Source: Clostridia bacterium (GTDB taxonomy: Bacteria > Bacillota > Clostridia > Oscillospirales > CAG-272). Taken from it: a stretch of 64,000 nucleotides of DNA. The first letter of the stretch is position 1, and every line of letters starts with the position of its first letter. The translations under genes were made by a program, and so were the position numbers. Positions 1 through 8,213 of the stretch are shown one piece after another. The notes beneath the pieces were generated by a model. It was not told the origin of the DNA and made no database searches. It saw nothing but the letters and a program-made list of their open reading frames with translations. Location: positions 1-64,000 of the forward strand of contig JAFQEJ010000008.1 in NCBI GenBank assembly GCA_017399105.1, read 5' to 3'.

Positions 1-1
1 T

Positions 2-418
2 TCTCAGGTCAGCGGCGGTTCGCGCACCTCTGTCGGCGGCTACACCCAGGAAGAGCGCCCTCATGACACCGAGCAGTTTGATGTCTCCGACCAGAGAACC
101 CTTGACGAAGTTGTTCGCTGGCTGATGGAGAACGGACACATACCCTCCTTCTTCACCGCCTGCTACCGCGAGGGCAGAACCGGCGACCGCTTCATGAGCC
201 TCTGCAAATCGGGTCAGATTCTCAACTGCTGCCATCCCAACGCGCTGATGACTCTCACTGAATACATGGTCGACTACGCATCCGATAAAACAAAAGAAGT
301 CGGTTATGATCTCATCGAGAGCGAGCTTAAGCGCATCCCAAAAGAAAAGGTACGCGCCATCGCTGAACAAAACGTAAAGGATATCAAAAATTCCAACCGC
401 CGCGATTTCCGCTTCTGA
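2..418 (+). CDS. hydG: HydG, [FeFe]-hydrogenase H-cluster maturase (C-terminal part, 5' end outside window)
   Basis: C-terminal end of the radical SAM tyrosine lyase that makes CO and cyanide for the hydrogenase H-cluster. The frame is open from base 2, leaving about 138 residues. Recognised from the GGYTQEE, TACYREGRTGDRFM and CHPNALMTLTEY segments. Members of this family bind an auxiliary 4Fe-4S cluster through C-x2-C-x22-C. Here the second Cys (161-163) and third Cys (230-232) are present, but the first position (152-154) reads TTC, Phe, giving SFFTAC. Two extra cysteines lie close by (203 and 227). The stop TGA at 416-418 is followed within 10 bases by hydF, whose Shine-Dalgarno GAGGTGAT overlaps this stop, so the genes are co-transcribed and probably coupled. 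Identity is secure; the ligand change rests on remembered family consensus. Confidence 0.93.
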   Translation, partial: SQVSGGSRTSVGGYTQEERPHDTEQFDVSDQRTLDEVVRWLMENGHIPSFFTACYREGRTGDRFMSLCKSGQILNCCHPNALMTLTEYMVDYASDKTKEVGYDLIESELKRIPKEKVRAIAEQNVKDIKNSNRRDFRF

Positions 419-427
419 GGTGATCCC

Positions 428-1630
428 ATGAGCTTAAACGAAACCGTCTCTGCCGAGCGCCCGCACATTGCCTTTTTCGGCAGACGCAATGCCGGTAAAT
501 CCAGCCTTGTCAATGCTGTAACAGGACAGCAGCTCTCGGTGGTATCCGATGTAAAAGGCACCACAACCGACCCGGTCAAAAAGGCAATGGAGCTGCTCCC
601 CCTCGGACCGGTTGTCATCATCGATACCCCCGGTATTGATGACGAAGGTATGCTGGGTGAGCTTCGCGTTAAGAAAACCCGCGAGATCCTCGCAAAAACA
701 GATATCGCTATTCTCGTTGTAGATGCCACGGTCGGTCTGAACGAAGACGATCACGCACTGATCAGGCTTTTTACCGAACGGGAGCTTCCCTATCTCATTG
801 CGTATAACAAAACAGACCTTCTCACCGCAGTTCCCGAAGCAGACGAAAAAAGCATCTCGGTCAGTGCGGCAACAGGTCTGAATGTGACCGAGCTGAAGGA
901 AAAAATCGCCTCTTTCGTCAAGAAAAGCGAATCCCCCAAGCGCATTGTTGCTGATCTGCTTGAACCGGGCGATCTTGTGGTACTGGTCATTCCTATTGAT
1001 GAATCAGCTCCCAAGGGACGTCTGATTCTCCCCCAGCAGCAAACCATCCGCGATATTCTCGATGCAAACTGCAGCGTTGTGGCATGTCAGGACAGTGAGC
1101 TTCCCCGGACACTTGCCGCACTTGTCAAAAAGCCCAAGCTGGTCATTACCGACTCACAGGCGTTTGGCAGAGTATCGAAAATGACCCCCGAGGGCATCAC
1201 GCTCACCTCCTTCTCCATCCTTTTTGCCCGTTACAAAGGCGACCTCGCCACGCTGGTGTGCGGAGCATCCGAGCTGTCGAAGCTGAAGGAAGGAGATCGC
1301 GTGCTCATCTCCGAAGGCTGTACCCACCACCGTCAGTGCGGCGATATTGGCACGGTAAAAATGCCCGCCTGGATCAAAAATTTCGCAGGCTGCACCCCCG
1401 AATTCAGTTTCACCTCGGGCGGCGAATTTCCGGAAGATGTGAGCGATTATAGACTGATCGTTCACTGTGGCGGCTGCATGCTCAACGAAGCTGAAATGAA
1501 AGATCGCATCCGAAGAGCCAATGAAGCCGGTGTTCCCATTGTCAACTATGGCGTCGCCATCGCTCATATGCATGGTATCCTGCGCCGCAGCCTTGAACCG
1601 TTCCCCACGATTTTGGATATACTGGATTGA
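428..1630 (+). CDS. hydF: HydF, [FeFe]-hydrogenase maturation GTPase
   Basis: Scaffold GTPase on which the 2Fe subcluster is assembled before transfer to apo-hydrogenase. The 400-residue length is normal. The G domain has the P-loop GRRNAGKS (residues 18-25), switch TTTD, DTPG (66-69) and NKTD (about 126-129). The C-terminal cluster-binding domain has the family pattern C-x-H ... H-C-x2-C as C298, H300, H346, C347 and C350. It follows hydG directly; hydE is not visible and could be upstream. Start ATG is supported by GAGGTGAT a few bases upstream. A hairpin terminator follows the stop. Together with hydG this implies an [FeFe] hydrogenase elsewhere in the genome. Confidence 0.97.
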   Translation: MSLNETVSAERPHIAFFGRRNAGKSSLVNAVTGQQLSVVSDVKGTTTDPVKKAMELLPLGPVVIIDTPGIDDEGMLGELRVKKTREILAKTDIAILVVDATVGLNEDDHALIRLFTERELPYLIAYNKTDLLTAVPEADEKSISVSAATGLNVTELKEKIASFVKKSESPKRIVADLLEPGDLVVLVIPIDESAPKGRLILPQQQTIRDILDANCSVVACQDSELPRTLAALVKKPKLVITDSQAFGRVSKMTPEGITLTSFSILFARYKGDLATLVCGASELSKLKEGDRVLISEGCTHHRQCGDIGTVKMPAWIKNFAGCTPEFSFTSGGEFPEDVSDYRLIVHCGGCMLNEAEMKDRIRRANEAGVPIVNYGVAIAHMHGILRRSLEPFPTILDILD

Positions 1631-1631
1631 T

Positions 1632-1671
1632 AAAAAGCGTCGAGCTCAACAAAGCCCGACGCTGATTTTTT
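1632..1671. terminator. Bidirectional hairpin terminator between hydF and the esterase-like lipoprotein
   Basis: An inverted repeat with AGCGTCG pairing to CGACGCT, continuing inward with one mismatch, followed by a T-run on the plus strand and preceded by an A-run that becomes a U-run on the minus strand. It sits between two convergent genes, so it can stop transcription from both. Confidence 0.8.
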
Positions 1672-1673
1672 AT

Positions 1674-2750
1674 TCATTTCAAAAGCCCGCTGACAAATTC
1701 ATATGCTGCATTGTGAAATTCTTCAACTGTAGGCGCGATCTTCGCACCATCCACTGGCTGGAATGAGTGATCGGCATTTTGCAGAATGATCATATCGCAC
1801 TGCGCTCCCGCAGCCTTTGCCACTTCATAATACTTGTAGCTCTGCTCGGGAGATACAATTGGATCCTTATCCCCCACACCAATCAGCACTGGCGGCATAT
1901 CTGCTCTCACATAGGTAATCGGACTGTACTTGACGAAAGGAGTTGCATCAATGGCTGCATTGGCTCCGCTGCCAAAAAGATGCCCTAATATCGGTATTCC
2001 CTGCCACCATGTAGGAAACAGCTGTGTTTGTGTTTCCTCATCGATATACAGCATGGTTGGCGGTACCATCGCAACCGTACCGATCACATGATAATCAAAT
2101 TCACCGTCATTGTAAGCACAATGCTCAAGAATCATTTCTTTCGGAGCACTTGCAATCATCAGCCCCACATGACCGCCTGCCGACTGACCAACCATCACTA
2201 TGCGGTTGAGATCAATTTTAAAGAGCTCATTGTATCGGTAGATATATCCCAGCGCATCCACTACATCAGCAATGATATCAGGCATAGTCTCACCATTGTC
2301 CGATCCGCGATAACTGACTGTAATACCCGCATATCCTTCGCGAGAAAGTTCATTTCCACGCAGCAGATATCCGTAATAAGCGGTTACTTCATGGTGCGTC
2401 CAGCCGCCGCCGAGAATGTTCACCAGCACCGGTGAATATTCATAAACCTGTTTTTCCGGCTGAACCACATACATAGAAAGCTCCGTTCCCTCGCTTGTTT
2501 TGTAGACAAATAACCCTTCATTGCGTCCATCCGGGCTTTGACCTCCTATTTCCGTTACAGTTAATTTGGCAGGAGAGGGCTTCACAGACTCCTGTTCAGT
2601 CATTTCGGTCACTTCAGCTACAGCAGTTTCCATCATTTTCTCCTTCGTCTCATCGAATTCGTTCATTTCTTCATTTTCAGCTTCGCCCCGACAGGCTGCC
2701 GCACAGCAGAGGAGTATAACTAATAACAAAACACAACATGTTTTTTTCAT
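1674..2750 (-). CDS. Secreted alpha/beta-hydrolase lipoprotein (carbohydrate esterase-like)
   Basis: A 358-residue protein with an N-terminal lipoprotein signal (KK, hydrophobic core, cysteine at residue 20 after AAA), then an acidic Glu/Thr-rich linker to about residue 60. The rest is an alpha/beta-hydrolase of the BD-FAE/esterase type: an oxyanion-type LGGGW segment, nucleophile elbow GQSAGGH, then GDKDP and a C-terminal NADHSF, giving a plausible Ser-Asp-His triad. It probably acts outside the membrane on acyl or feruloyl groups of plant polysaccharides, although the substrate cannot be read from sequence. A second, cytoplasmic-looking paralogue lies at 4683-5540. Start has AAGGAGGT seven bases upstream and its own promoter. 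Confidence 0.85.
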   Translation of the reverse strand: MKKTCCVLLLVILLCCAAACRGEAENEEMNEFDETKEKMMETAVAEVTEMTEQESVKPSPAKLTVTEIGGQSPDGRNEGLFVYKTSEGTELSMYVVQPEKQVYEYSPVLVNILGGGWTHHEVTAYYGYLLRGNELSREGYAGITVSYRGSDNGETMPDIIADVVDALGYIYRYNELFKIDLNRIVMVGQSAGGHVGLMIASAPKEMILEHCAYNDGEFDYHVIGTVAMVPPTMLYIDEETQTQLFPTWWQGIPILGHLFGSGANAAIDATPFVKYSPITYVRADMPPVLIGVGDKDPIVSPEQSYKYYEVAKAAGAQCDMIILQNADHSFQPVDGAKIAPTVEEFHNAAYEFVSGLLK

Positions 2751-2779
2751 TTATATGACCTCCTTGTCTTTCCAAATCC

Positions 2780-2808
2780 ATTATATCATACCATATGAAC
2801 AAATGCAA
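2780..2808 (-). promoter_or_regulatory. Sigma-A-type promoter of the esterase-like lipoprotein gene
   Basis: On the minus strand, TTGCAT (2803-2808), a 17-base spacer and TATAAT (2780-2785), with TATG immediately before the -10 as in the Gram-positive TRTG extended -10. Confidence 0.8.
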
Positions 2809-2856
2809 TCAAGTTGCGAGGATAGCTATTGAAGTTGCGATGTTTCTCCATATACC

Positions 2857-2896
2857 AAAAAGGTGCCGAATTCTTTCGAATCCGGCACCTTCTTTT
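2857..2896 (-). terminator. Hairpin terminator after the 550-residue protein gene
   Basis: AAGGTGCCG pairs with CGGCACCTT, with an inner GAATTC/GAATcC extension and a short loop. On the minus strand it is followed by TTTTTGG. It closes the 6901-to-2896 operon. Confidence 0.78.
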
Positions 2897-4548
2897 TACT
2901 CTATTGTCAGCTTCAGGCAAATCCTATCATGCCCCTGTGCATGATAAAGCGTATACGCACCGTTGCGGTTATAGAAATCCACACCGTCCGCAATCAGACT
3001 GCAGTCAGCCTCCACAGCATAACTGCTCCCTTCATAGAAAAGCACAATCCGATTCTCAGCTTTCTTAACCTCAGCTTCAACCTTTCCGTCAAAGCGGAAA
3101 ATCGGAATAGCATAAGCAATCTCCCCTTCGCCGCTTACCGTGATCTTCACACCGTCAGCACTCACCTCATAGGCTTCGGTCAGCTTTCTGCCGCCTGCCG
3201 TACAGATAAGCTCAAAAGCGACAAGCTCACTGTCTTCCCGTGTCACAGTCACATCGAGAATCTGGGGCTCACAGCATGCATATATAATCCCATCCGCGGT
3301 GACGGATCCTGCACACATAGCCAGGGGATGCACATTTTCGCCTGCTGTCACATAATTCGCCGGTGTCTTTGGAAAAGGCACCGAAAGAGCAACCGTCGGC
3401 TTGGCTCCGTTTCTGTGAATCCGTCCAAGTCCGTTTGCATCGTATTTGAGATCTGCATTCAGATCAAACTCCAGCATATATCCGCCGCAGTTGGCGACAA
3501 ACTTGTGAAAATTATCACTCGTTTTCAGCGTAAATCCGCCAACCTTTGCAGGGCAATCCAATGGCAAAATACTGTCGTCCGCCATCACATAAGCGCAGTA
3601 GATATTAGATGCCAGCGTAATCATGTACTTGTCAAAATAACCATACCCCTCACAACCAAAACCGCTGTCCTGCGGATAACGGTTCTTGATATGCTTCTGC
3701 CCCCCGCAATGATCGAGCCAGCCCATGATGTTGTCAGCCGCCAGTGCAGCCGCATCCTTGAACTGTCCGGCAAGCTCTTTATCCCCCATTCTGTGATAAC
3801 GGTTTGCTTCAGCTTCACAGACGGCGGCAAGCATCGCCTCATTTAATAAGAACTGATTGCTTCGTCCGCCAAAGGGAATCTCACCGCAGGAGGACTGCAG
3901 CTTCAGCGTCAGAAGCCCGCCGCGCTTCAGATATTCATCTGCCTCATCGCGGAAGCGTCCCCTGTAGCCGTAATGAAGCATCACCGACAGGAGCACACGC
4001 ACCGCCAGATCATAAACCATCGGACAGTTCGGATCACGATAGAGACCGCTTTCATCAAATTCCTGCAGCTGTGTGGGCATATGAAGCTCGAGGAAGGCAG
4101 ATGCATCTCCGATCCCCGCAAACTCCCGCAGATATTCGCTGGTACAGCCGAACATCGCCCAGTTACCGACACTGTCGGTAGGCTTCTTCGCAATGCAGCT
4201 ATAGCATTTGAAAGGATCAACCGCCGCAAGATCACGCCGCCATTTTGTACAGTCATATCCCATTCTCTCCCACTCAAGAAGAGCAAAAACAAGCTCTCTG
4301 ATCGAAAAATCGTTGGCGGCCTTTCGATAGGGCAGCGTTTCACAGCAAAAATCCATCATATCGAGAAAGCGCTCCTTCAGATCACAGCGCCTTCCGTGAG
4401 CGATCAGAATACCAATGTTGGCAGTCAGCCGCGGAAAACCGTGTTCTGTGATGCCCTCTCTCTTCACACGGGCAATATATTCATCAATCCGCGCATCGGT
4501 ATAAGCACCGAGTGCGCGCTCCATAATATCAATATAAATGTTTTTCAT
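2896..4548 (-). CDS. Uncharacterised glycosidase-like protein, helical-toroid type (550 aa)
   Basis: No family is recognised with certainty. The first 330 residues look mainly helical, with repeated aromatic and Arg/Glu pairs and a GGRSNQFLLNEA segment like the catalytic cleft regions of (alpha/alpha)6-toroid glycoside hydrolases and lyases. The last 200 residues look like beta-sandwich (alternating hydrophobics, DVTVTREDSELVAFEL). There is no signal peptide, so it is expected in the cytoplasm. It is the last gene of a three-gene minus-strand operon with a TIM-barrel-like protein and an esterase-like hydrolase, which suggests processing of an imported oligosaccharide. The alternative is a toroid-fold enzyme with no sugar substrate. 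ATG start at the Lys-rich MKNIY. Confidence 0.6.
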   Translation of the reverse strand: MKNIYIDIMERALGAYTDARIDEYIARVKREGITEHGFPRLTANIGILIAHGRRCDLKERFLDMMDFCCETLPYRKAANDFSIRELVFALLEWERMGYDCTKWRRDLAAVDPFKCYSCIAKKPTDSVGNWAMFGCTSEYLREFAGIGDASAFLELHMPTQLQEFDESGLYRDPNCPMVYDLAVRVLLSVMLHYGYRGRFRDEADEYLKRGGLLTLKLQSSCGEIPFGGRSNQFLLNEAMLAAVCEAEANRYHRMGDKELAGQFKDAAALAADNIMGWLDHCGGQKHIKNRYPQDSGFGCEGYGYFDKYMITLASNIYCAYVMADDSILPLDCPAKVGGFTLKTSDNFHKFVANCGGYMLEFDLNADLKYDANGLGRIHRNGAKPTVALSVPFPKTPANYVTAGENVHPLAMCAGSVTADGIIYACCEPQILDVTVTREDSELVAFELICTAGGRKLTEAYEVSADGVKITVSGEGEIAYAIPIFRFDGKVEAEVKKAENRIVLFYEGSSYAVEADCSLIADGVDFYNRNGAYTLYHAQGHDRICLKLTIE

Positions 4549-4682
4549 TTTGTATCCCCTTTTTTCTATTCCGATTTCCTGTTGACTCTGATAATAAACG
4601 ATCAGACATCACACCCACGCCGCTGAATCAATCGGAAATAGTAGATTCGCTTTTGCAGATATCATAATAGACTTTGATTTCT

Positions 4683-5540
4683 TTATGCATTTTTTTCAAG
4701 CATCTCTACAAAGAAATCATACATCAGACGGTCAATTTCTTCCCTTGTGGGTGATATCTCCCCATCCACCGGCAGATAGCTGTGCTCACCATTCTTTACA
4801 ACCACAAGGCGGCAGTCCGTGCCAAGCGAAGTGAGCTTTTCATGGAGCAGAATGCTCTGCTTTACATCTACAATGTTGTCCTTTTCTCCCGGGATGAGCA
4901 GAATCGGCGGCAGCTCTGCTCTGGCATAGGTCATCGGGCTGTAGGTCTTATAGCATTCCTCTGTATATTCCGCTCCTCCAAACATGTATTTGATGGTTAT
5001 GTTCTCGGTATAGATAACGGGAAAGAGCATTTTGCCGCTCTCAGGATCGGGATAGAGCAATATCGGCGGCACACATGCGATACATCCCATTGCACGATAA
5101 TGAAATCCTTCGCAAAGATTCACACAGCACTCGGTCATCAGCTCAGCGGGTGCCATCGCCACCATCAGTGAAACATGCCCTCCCGCGGAGTGTCCCATAG
5201 GTACAATACGATCAAGATCCAGCCCAAACTGATCATTGCGCGAATAAATATATGCCAGCGCATCGATCAGATCGGAAAGCAGCTCGTTCATCTGTGCTCC
5301 GTAATCGCCGCCCCGATGCCCAACTGTCAGAATGGCATACCCCTCATCCAACAGTTTGTCCTGTCCGGCAAATGCATAATAGGGTGCATCAAGCACTTCA
5401 TAATGTGCCCATCCGCCGCCCACATTGTTCATTACCACAGGTGAAAACTCAAACTTCTTCACCCGCGGCTGTTCAAGATAAAAAGCCAGCTCCATATCGG
5501 GATAGCCTTTATAAATAAATCTTCCGGATTTCAGAGTCAT
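4683..5540 (-). CDS. Alpha/beta-hydrolase, carbohydrate esterase-like, cytoplasmic
   Basis: A 285-residue alpha/beta-hydrolase related to the lipoprotein at 1674-2750 but without signal peptide. It has the oxyanion-type NVGGGW, the nucleophile elbow GHSAGGH, a PGEKDN acid loop and a C-terminal NGEHSY, consistent with a Ser-Asp-His triad. The pattern of conserved blocks (AYIYSRNDQFGLDLDRIV against GYIYRYNELFKIDLNRIV in the paralogue) shows a common ancestor. It is the middle gene of the 6901-to-2896 operon, 14 bases after the stop of its upstream neighbour. It may deacylate oligosaccharides after import, leaving the lipoprotein version to act outside. Confidence 0.85.
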   Translation of the reverse strand: MTLKSGRFIYKGYPDMELAFYLEQPRVKKFEFSPVVMNNVGGGWAHYEVLDAPYYAFAGQDKLLDEGYAILTVGHRGGDYGAQMNELLSDLIDALAYIYSRNDQFGLDLDRIVPMGHSAGGHVSLMVAMAPAELMTECCVNLCEGFHYRAMGCIACVPPILLYPDPESGKMLFPVIYTENITIKYMFGGAEYTEECYKTYSPMTYARAELPPILLIPGEKDNIVDVKQSILLHEKLTSLGTDCRLVVVKNGEHSYLPVDGEISPTREEIDRLMYDFFVEMLEKNA

Positions 5541-5554
5541 CTAATTCCCTCCGT

Positions 5555-6901
5555 TCAGTGATATTCGTGAAAAATTCTGCGAATCGTCTCTTCCTGTCCG
5601 CTTCCTGTCGGGCAGGCATCCGATGGCATATTGGCACGGTATTCCTTTCCTGCCGTGAGCAGATAGCTGCCATCCTCGCGAAGCTCCGCTTTTACGCCGT
5701 CATAACGGCAGAATTCTTCAAAGTATTCCCTGTTAAAATCTTCCCCCGGCTTGTATTCAAAGTGCGGCTCATCCCCATCACAGCAGAGACAGCGTCGCAG
5801 CTGAGGCTGCAGAAAATAAACCTGCCCCTTGCTGTCACAGCAGGTATTTCTCAGTACCTCATCACAGTACAGCAGAAATTCGTTGCGGTAATGCTCCGGC
5901 TGAGTAGCAAACCAGGTGATATCGTCATATCCCCAGGGACTGTAGTTGTCATTCCATTCACCCACAGGTCCCGGTCGTCCGTAGTTGTCAAATTCCACGA
6001 TGGTAGGCTGTACCTCGCACTCAAAGCCCAGCGGATGCTTACCGCCGACACTGCGCCCAATCCATGTACACCAATGCATCTCAGGAGAACCGATGCGGCA
6101 CTTGAGAATGCCGTCCTCCTTCTTGTCATCCACCGGCACCATACCCGCCCCGACAATATCGAGAATCAAACGGTCCCCCAGCTTCATGTTGGAACCTCCG
6201 ATAATGGTGTGGCAGTCAAAAAGCACAATCCCGCGGCGCGCATGCTCCTTTGCATAAGCTCTCGCCAGCGTTGTCACCCGATCCCAGCCTTCAAGATAGA
6301 TGGGATTGCACCCCATCATCTTCTCCGCCTGTCCAAGATGCACCGCCTCAAAGCCTGCGTCAATATAACGGGTAATGTTGTAGTAGAAATACATCTGCGT
6401 CTCAACACTTCCGATAAAAGGCCATGCCGCTTCCCGATTCCAGAAATCACGGCTGCTCCAGTTGCCCCATGCGGTGTCACCGAAGTTAAAATCACAAGGG
6501 AAAATCATCTTTTCCCAGTCGAAATTGCGCTCCTCAACAGGCAGTCCAAAGGCTTCAAAAACATCCGCCGGAATGGGCGTCGCATCAACCGTTCCGCGGT
6601 AGATAATCTCAAACACACCTGCCTGCAATATCAGCTCGGGATCAGCCTCATGTACACGAGCCGCATTACGGGTTACGGTGGCAAAATAATTCTGCACCCA
6701 GTCAAAGTCATGGTGTCCGCTCCAGGAATACATCGCTGCACGTCCGATAAACTTTGCGCCCACATTCAGAATCAGACGGATACCCTCCTTCAGCGTCGCC
6801 CCGTGATCGCAAAGCGGAAGATAGGTCACCGCACGGGACATATAACGACGCAGCGTCACTTCATCCATGCTGCCGTTGAAATAGTAGGGAGACTGTGTCA
6901 T
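5555..6901 (-). CDS. Uncharacterised TIM-barrel-like protein (448 aa)
   Basis: Not assigned to a family. Several features suggest a (beta/alpha)8 glycosidase-like fold: segments such as ILQAGVFEIIYRG, FEAVHLGQAEKM and GIVLFDCHTI look like barrel strands ending in acidic or polar residues. It is rich in Trp and Tyr (WSGHHDFDW, NYSPWGYDDITW), as carbohydrate-binding clefts are. No signal peptide. It is the first gene of the operon with the esterase-like hydrolase and the toroid-like protein. ATG start is supported by AAAGGAG and an upstream promoter. A long antisense frame of similar length exists but lacks these signals. Catalytic residues are not identified. Confidence 0.65.
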   Translation of the reverse strand: MTQSPYYFNGSMDEVTLRRYMSRAVTYLPLCDHGATLKEGIRLILNVGAKFIGRAAMYSWSGHHDFDWVQNYFATVTRNAARVHEADPELILQAGVFEIIYRGTVDATPIPADVFEAFGLPVEERNFDWEKMIFPCDFNFGDTAWGNWSSRDFWNREAAWPFIGSVETQMYFYYNITRYIDAGFEAVHLGQAEKMMGCNPIYLEGWDRVTTLARAYAKEHARRGIVLFDCHTIIGGSNMKLGDRLILDIVGAGMVPVDDKKEDGILKCRIGSPEMHWCTWIGRSVGGKHPLGFECEVQPTIVEFDNYGRPGPVGEWNDNYSPWGYDDITWFATQPEHYRNEFLLYCDEVLRNTCCDSKGQVYFLQPQLRRCLCCDGDEPHFEYKPGEDFNREYFEEFCRYDGVKAELREDGSYLLTAGKEYRANMPSDACPTGSGQEETIRRIFHEYH

Positions 6902-6939
6902 GAGAATGCTCCTTTCGATTCGTGAAAATTGTTATCATC

Positions 6940-6968
6940 ATTATATCATAAGAATTCTGAAAAAACAA
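6940..6968 (-). promoter_or_regulatory. Promoter of the 6901-to-2896 operon
   Basis: Minus strand TTGTTT (6963-6968), 17-base spacer, TATAAT (6940-6945) preceded by TATGA, a Gram-positive extended -10. The first gene starts about 39 bases downstream. Confidence 0.78.
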
Positions 6969-7066
6969 GCCAGCAACAAGAAAATCTGATTCTCTGCAAA
7001 ACGACAATAAACAGAAAACCGAAACAGACAGCAAGCTATCCATTTCGGCAAAAATGTGATGATAAA

Positions 7067-7888
7067 TCATTTTTTCTCAGCAATCAGCACATCCATGCAA
7101 TGCTTGTGCGGTGTGCCGCCGCTTGTACAGTCAAATAAGATCTCCTCATTTTGATAAAACATCCAATCATGATAATATAACTGCAGCTCACCGGAGTGCC
7201 AAGGATCAACCTGCTTTTCCGCATCCTCGAGATCGGGTGCTTCGCTTATAAACGGCTTTTTCACAAATACATTCAAGGCATGGATACCGTTGACAGAAGT
7301 ATTTGCTTTCAATACTTCAAAAAACAAAGCTCTCCTTTTTGCCGAAATATAATGCAGCACGCCGCTGGAATAAATAATGTCAAAAGGGATATTTGGCACG
7401 TACTCATTAATATCCGCCTTAAAAAAATCGACTTTTACATGATGATATTCTGCCAACTTTTTTGCCTTATCCAAGCCTGTTTCGGCAATATCAAATGCAG
7501 TTACCTCATATCCGTTTTTGGCAAGAAACACCGCATCCTTGCCCTCACCGCAGCCAATGTCCAGGACACGGTATGGCTCGATGGGCGGTCGAAGCTTCAT
7601 AATTTCATGGCACAGCTTGTTGGGCACAATTCCCCAATAATACGCCTCACCTCTGTATTTCTCCTCATAGTGCGTCCGTGATACATGTGTATGCCCCAAA
7701 ATGGCATCAACAGAGGTGTTGAGAACAGCGGCAATTTGAGGAAGAAGCTGTATATCGGGCAGCATGTTTCCTACTTCCCATTTCGAAATCGCCTGAAAAG
7801 AGATATTCAACCTTTCCGCAAGCTTTTGCTGCGTGTATCCCATCTCTTTTCTTCTGCGAGCAATAAATTCACCAATATGATTCATCAT
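7067..7888 (-). CDS. XRE-family HTH protein fused to a class I SAM-dependent methyltransferase
   Basis: About 273 residues. Residues 1-60 are a Cro/CI-type helix-turn-helix (IARRRKEMGYTQQKLAERL, then FQAISKWEVG). Residues 90-270 are a class I methyltransferase with motif I LDIGCGEGKDAVFLA and an acidic VTAFDIAE ending strand 2. The target of methylation is unknown. The start is placed at 7888 because a promoter (-10 at 7913-7918) lies inside the longer upstream extension and because AGGAGG directly precedes this ATG (ATG 7885 is also possible). Such fusions occur in Firmicutes but their biology is poorly known; control of a small-molecule methylation or self-regulation are both possible. Confidence 0.88.
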   Translation of the reverse strand: MMNHIGEFIARRRKEMGYTQQKLAERLNISFQAISKWEVGNMLPDIQLLPQIAAVLNTSVDAILGHTHVSRTHYEEKYRGEAYYWGIVPNKLCHEIMKLRPPIEPYRVLDIGCGEGKDAVFLAKNGYEVTAFDIAETGLDKAKKLAEYHHVKVDFFKADINEYVPNIPFDIIYSSGVLHYISAKRRALFFEVLKANTSVNGIHALNVFVKKPFISEAPDLEDAEKQVDPWHSGELQLYYHDWMFYQNEEILFDCTSGGTPHKHCMDVLIAEKK

Positions 7889-7912
7889 GCGCCTCCTCCT
7901 ATCGACAATTAC

Positions 7913-7941
7913 ATTATACAGCACCGCTTGTCCGAATTCAA
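7913..7941 (-). promoter_or_regulatory. Promoter of the HTH-methyltransferase gene
   Basis: Minus strand TTGAAT (7936-7941), 17-base spacer, TATAAT (7913-7918). Its position shows that the ORF extension upstream of 7888 is not translated. Confidence 0.78.
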
Positions 7942-8067
7942 TAACCATGCACTCGAAATTCAGATTGATATTCTACTGACGGTTGATTATATGATTGATT
8001 TATCGGCGCAAAAACTGTCACCGGCAGATTTTCTTACACGTCCCATTCAGGTTTATTTCTTTTTCCA

Positions 8068-8111
8068 AACAAAAAATCCGAACCCGATGGAATCCATCAA
8101 GCTCGGATTTT
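8068..8111 (-). repeat. 44-bp direct repeat, copy 1, containing a terminator hairpin
   Basis: Identical over 44 bases to 9719-9762. Read on the minus strand it forms a hairpin (AATCCGA pairing with TCGGATT, and GATGG with CCATC) followed by a T-run, so it can terminate the GNAT/S66 transcript. The rest of the 7889-8213 gap holds the methyltransferase gene promoter and about 100 bases with no recognised feature. Confidence 0.92.
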
Positions 8112-8213
8112 AAAAGTAGAGACCTATTTTGATACAAACTGCACCCCCACAAGCTGTTCGTTAAAAAGTTTGAGGAGTAATTAAATGGTGCACACATGAT
8201 TCGTGCCGAGATA

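Noticed and set aside
5558..6925. 455-residue plus-strand frame opposite the TIM-barrel-like gene
   Set aside because: Slightly longer than the real gene, but the minus strand has promoter, Shine-Dalgarno and operon position. The plus frame is a product of codon bias.
7949..8067. Frame running into repeat copy 1 with a possible gene remnant (DILLTVDYMIDLSAQ)
   Set aside because: It has no start, no family and overlaps the methyltransferase gene promoter. Too short to call a pseudogene.
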